DNA of 64,000 bases from assembly GCA_934045075.1 (NCBI GenBank), contig OW203748.1, positions 10,184,794 to 10,248,793 on the forward strand, read 5' to 3'. Below the pieces are notes generated by a model that was not told the origin of the DNA, did no database searches, and saw nothing but the letters and a program-made list of their open reading frames with translations. The translations under genes were made by a program, and so were the position numbers. This document shows positions 63,071-64,000 of this stretch, one piece after another. Source of the stretch: Yponomeuta sedellus. Its lineage: Eukaryota > Arthropoda > Insecta > Lepidoptera > Yponomeutidae. Position 1 is the first letter of the stretch. Each line of letters begins with the position of its first letter.

Positions 63071-63199
63071 GCTATAACGAGAGATCACTGTAAACTAAAC
63101 CCACTGCCCGATTCCAATCTCGAGCATTTAAATGGCTTTCCTTAATTCTGAGCGGCAATCAGTGTAGCGAACTCAAAGGCGCGAAACCCAGCCACGTCG

Positions 63200-63363
63200 G
63201 ATATTATTTTTACGCTTGGCAACACTGTAACTAGCGCCGCGGCCGCGGACGTGACATTCATAATATGGCGGCTAAAATTGACGCGGCAGCTTTCCGTTTT
63301 GAATGTGGAAACACCGTATTGTTAAGAGGCTACAGTCTCAACCTTAGCGTGAAGTCATTTTAA
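63200..63363 (+). promoter_or_regulatory. GC-rich promoter-like patch with short ORF (63265-63363)
   Basis: TAGCGCCGCGGCCGCGGACG then TGACATTCATAATATGGCGG: the AATATGGCGGC context resembles a YY1-type initiator motif overlapping a start codon. From ATG 63265 the frame MAAKIDAAAFRFECGNTVLL then RGYSLNLSVKSF ends at TAA. It could be a first exon or a decayed one. CTTGGCAACACTG at 63216 resembles the hAT TIR at 9639, so a transposon origin is possible. Confidence 0.3.
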
Positions 63364-63606
63364 GCATGTGTTGTAATTTTTTTTTATTTTATATAATAAT
63401 ATATTTATTCACTAAAAACAATGCGAAATTACAACAACATTAGTTTGCCAAACTGCTAATGCAGTTTATCGACAAGCTCTTGGTAACAGTTCTTGGTAAC
63501 TTACTCAACTAACATTACTTTCTACACAACTAATATTATCGATAATATTTTATGTCTACAAACTACTTAACACAAAGCGCTTAAGCATTCTTTAAATTTT
63601 TAAATT

Positions 63607-64000
63607 TTGCGTGAAGCCCTCGTGGCCTAGTCGAACCAAGTATTTGGAGTCAATCAGTTGAGTTAAGCAACAACAGGCGCGGTCAGGTGCAGGATGGGTG
63701 ACTGGGCCGCGACTGCCGCTAGTGGCATTTTTTCAGAGCGCTTCCATGCTTCGCAAGGCACGCTAAGCTGTTGGTACCGGCCGTCATGGAATGGCAGTCG
63801 TTAAGCCACGTCGGAGGCCTTATGGGCGGGTTGATAACTTCTGACAGTAAGGCACGCCATGTATTGTAAGACAGTGGCGCGCCACTGTCTTACAATCCTC
63901 CACCAACCCGGATTCAGCCGCCGTGGTAGAGTATGGCCTAATCTCCCTACGATGCAGGAAGAAACCCTTGCCCCAGCAGTGCGCGCACTTACAAGGGTTG
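63607..64000 (+). mobile_element. Family L retroposon, full form, cut by window end
   Basis: AGCCCTCGTGGCCTAGTCGA, GGTTAAGCAACAACAGG-type, GCTTCGCAAGGCACGCTAAG, a duplicated inverted CCACTGTCTTAC piece at 63865-63895, to CTTACAAGGGTTG at the window edge. Confidence 0.8.

Overview
This is AT-rich eukaryotic DNA, almost certainly from a moth or butterfly. Three things point to Lepidoptera: short Helitrons with TC...CTAG ends, tRNA-derived SINEs carrying the core GGAAAACATCGTGAGGAAAC, and LINE 3' ends of the types CACTGCTGGACATAGCCCTC and CCGCCAATTGTAT...AATAAAG. No bacterial or organellar operon is present. Most open frames of 60-200 codons lie inside repeats. The family calls come from reading motifs, target-site duplications (TSDs) and terminal inverted repeats (TIRs); no database search was possible.

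Protein-coding content. (1) A minus-strand gene occupies the left end. Five exons (13607-13721, 6076-6176, 3494-3553, 1796-2116, 1365-1571) have good splice sites and matching phases. They give 267 C-terminal residues of an acidic, Ser/Thr-rich protein that I do not recognise and that ends in the CaaX-like tetrapeptide CSLM. (2) At 48.1-52.83 kb, minus strand, there is a cassette-like locus. One exon (52649-52829) encodes a signal peptide plus a neuropeptide-F-like peptide. Two exons of exactly 84 nt (50298-50381 and 49031-49114) encode related peptides, all ending GRGR at a phase-2 donor, with decayed copies around them. (3) Isolated candidate exons lie at 44812-44915 (-), 36419-36475 (+) and 63265-63363 (+).

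Mobile DNA, left to right. 0-6.5 kb: LINE 3' ends and a TIR element between the exons of gene 1. 6.56-10.1 kb: a TIR element with a 47-bp minisatellite, carrying a 3'-end retroposon (14-bp TSD) and a hAT-type element (8-bp TSD) that itself holds a third element. 14.04-20.42 kb: a 3.2-kb tandem duplication. 20.4-24.3 kb: Helitron ends, retroposons and tRNA-like elements including a perfect 100-bp-arm palindrome. 25.4 kb: a large (TATG)n. 26.9-29.6 kb: a Helitron holding two nested elements, abutting a second Helitron. 29.9-33.5 kb: Penelope-like element (PLE) remains with RT and GIY-YIG motifs. 33.5-35.5 kb: a 22-bp minisatellite and a mariner fold-back. 36.8-47.9 kb: a mariner-type MITE, Harbinger-like element, RTE 3' ends, SINEs and a 38-bp minisatellite. 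52.9-55.4 kb: PLE tail, a four-unit head-to-tail MITE array and two abutting Helitrons. 55.5-64 kb: tRNA-like inverted dimers, further MITEs, SINEs and RTE fragments.

The window reads as gene-poor repeat-rich DNA in which the insertion order can often be reconstructed, with the 3' half of one gene and a possible neuropeptide locus embedded in it.
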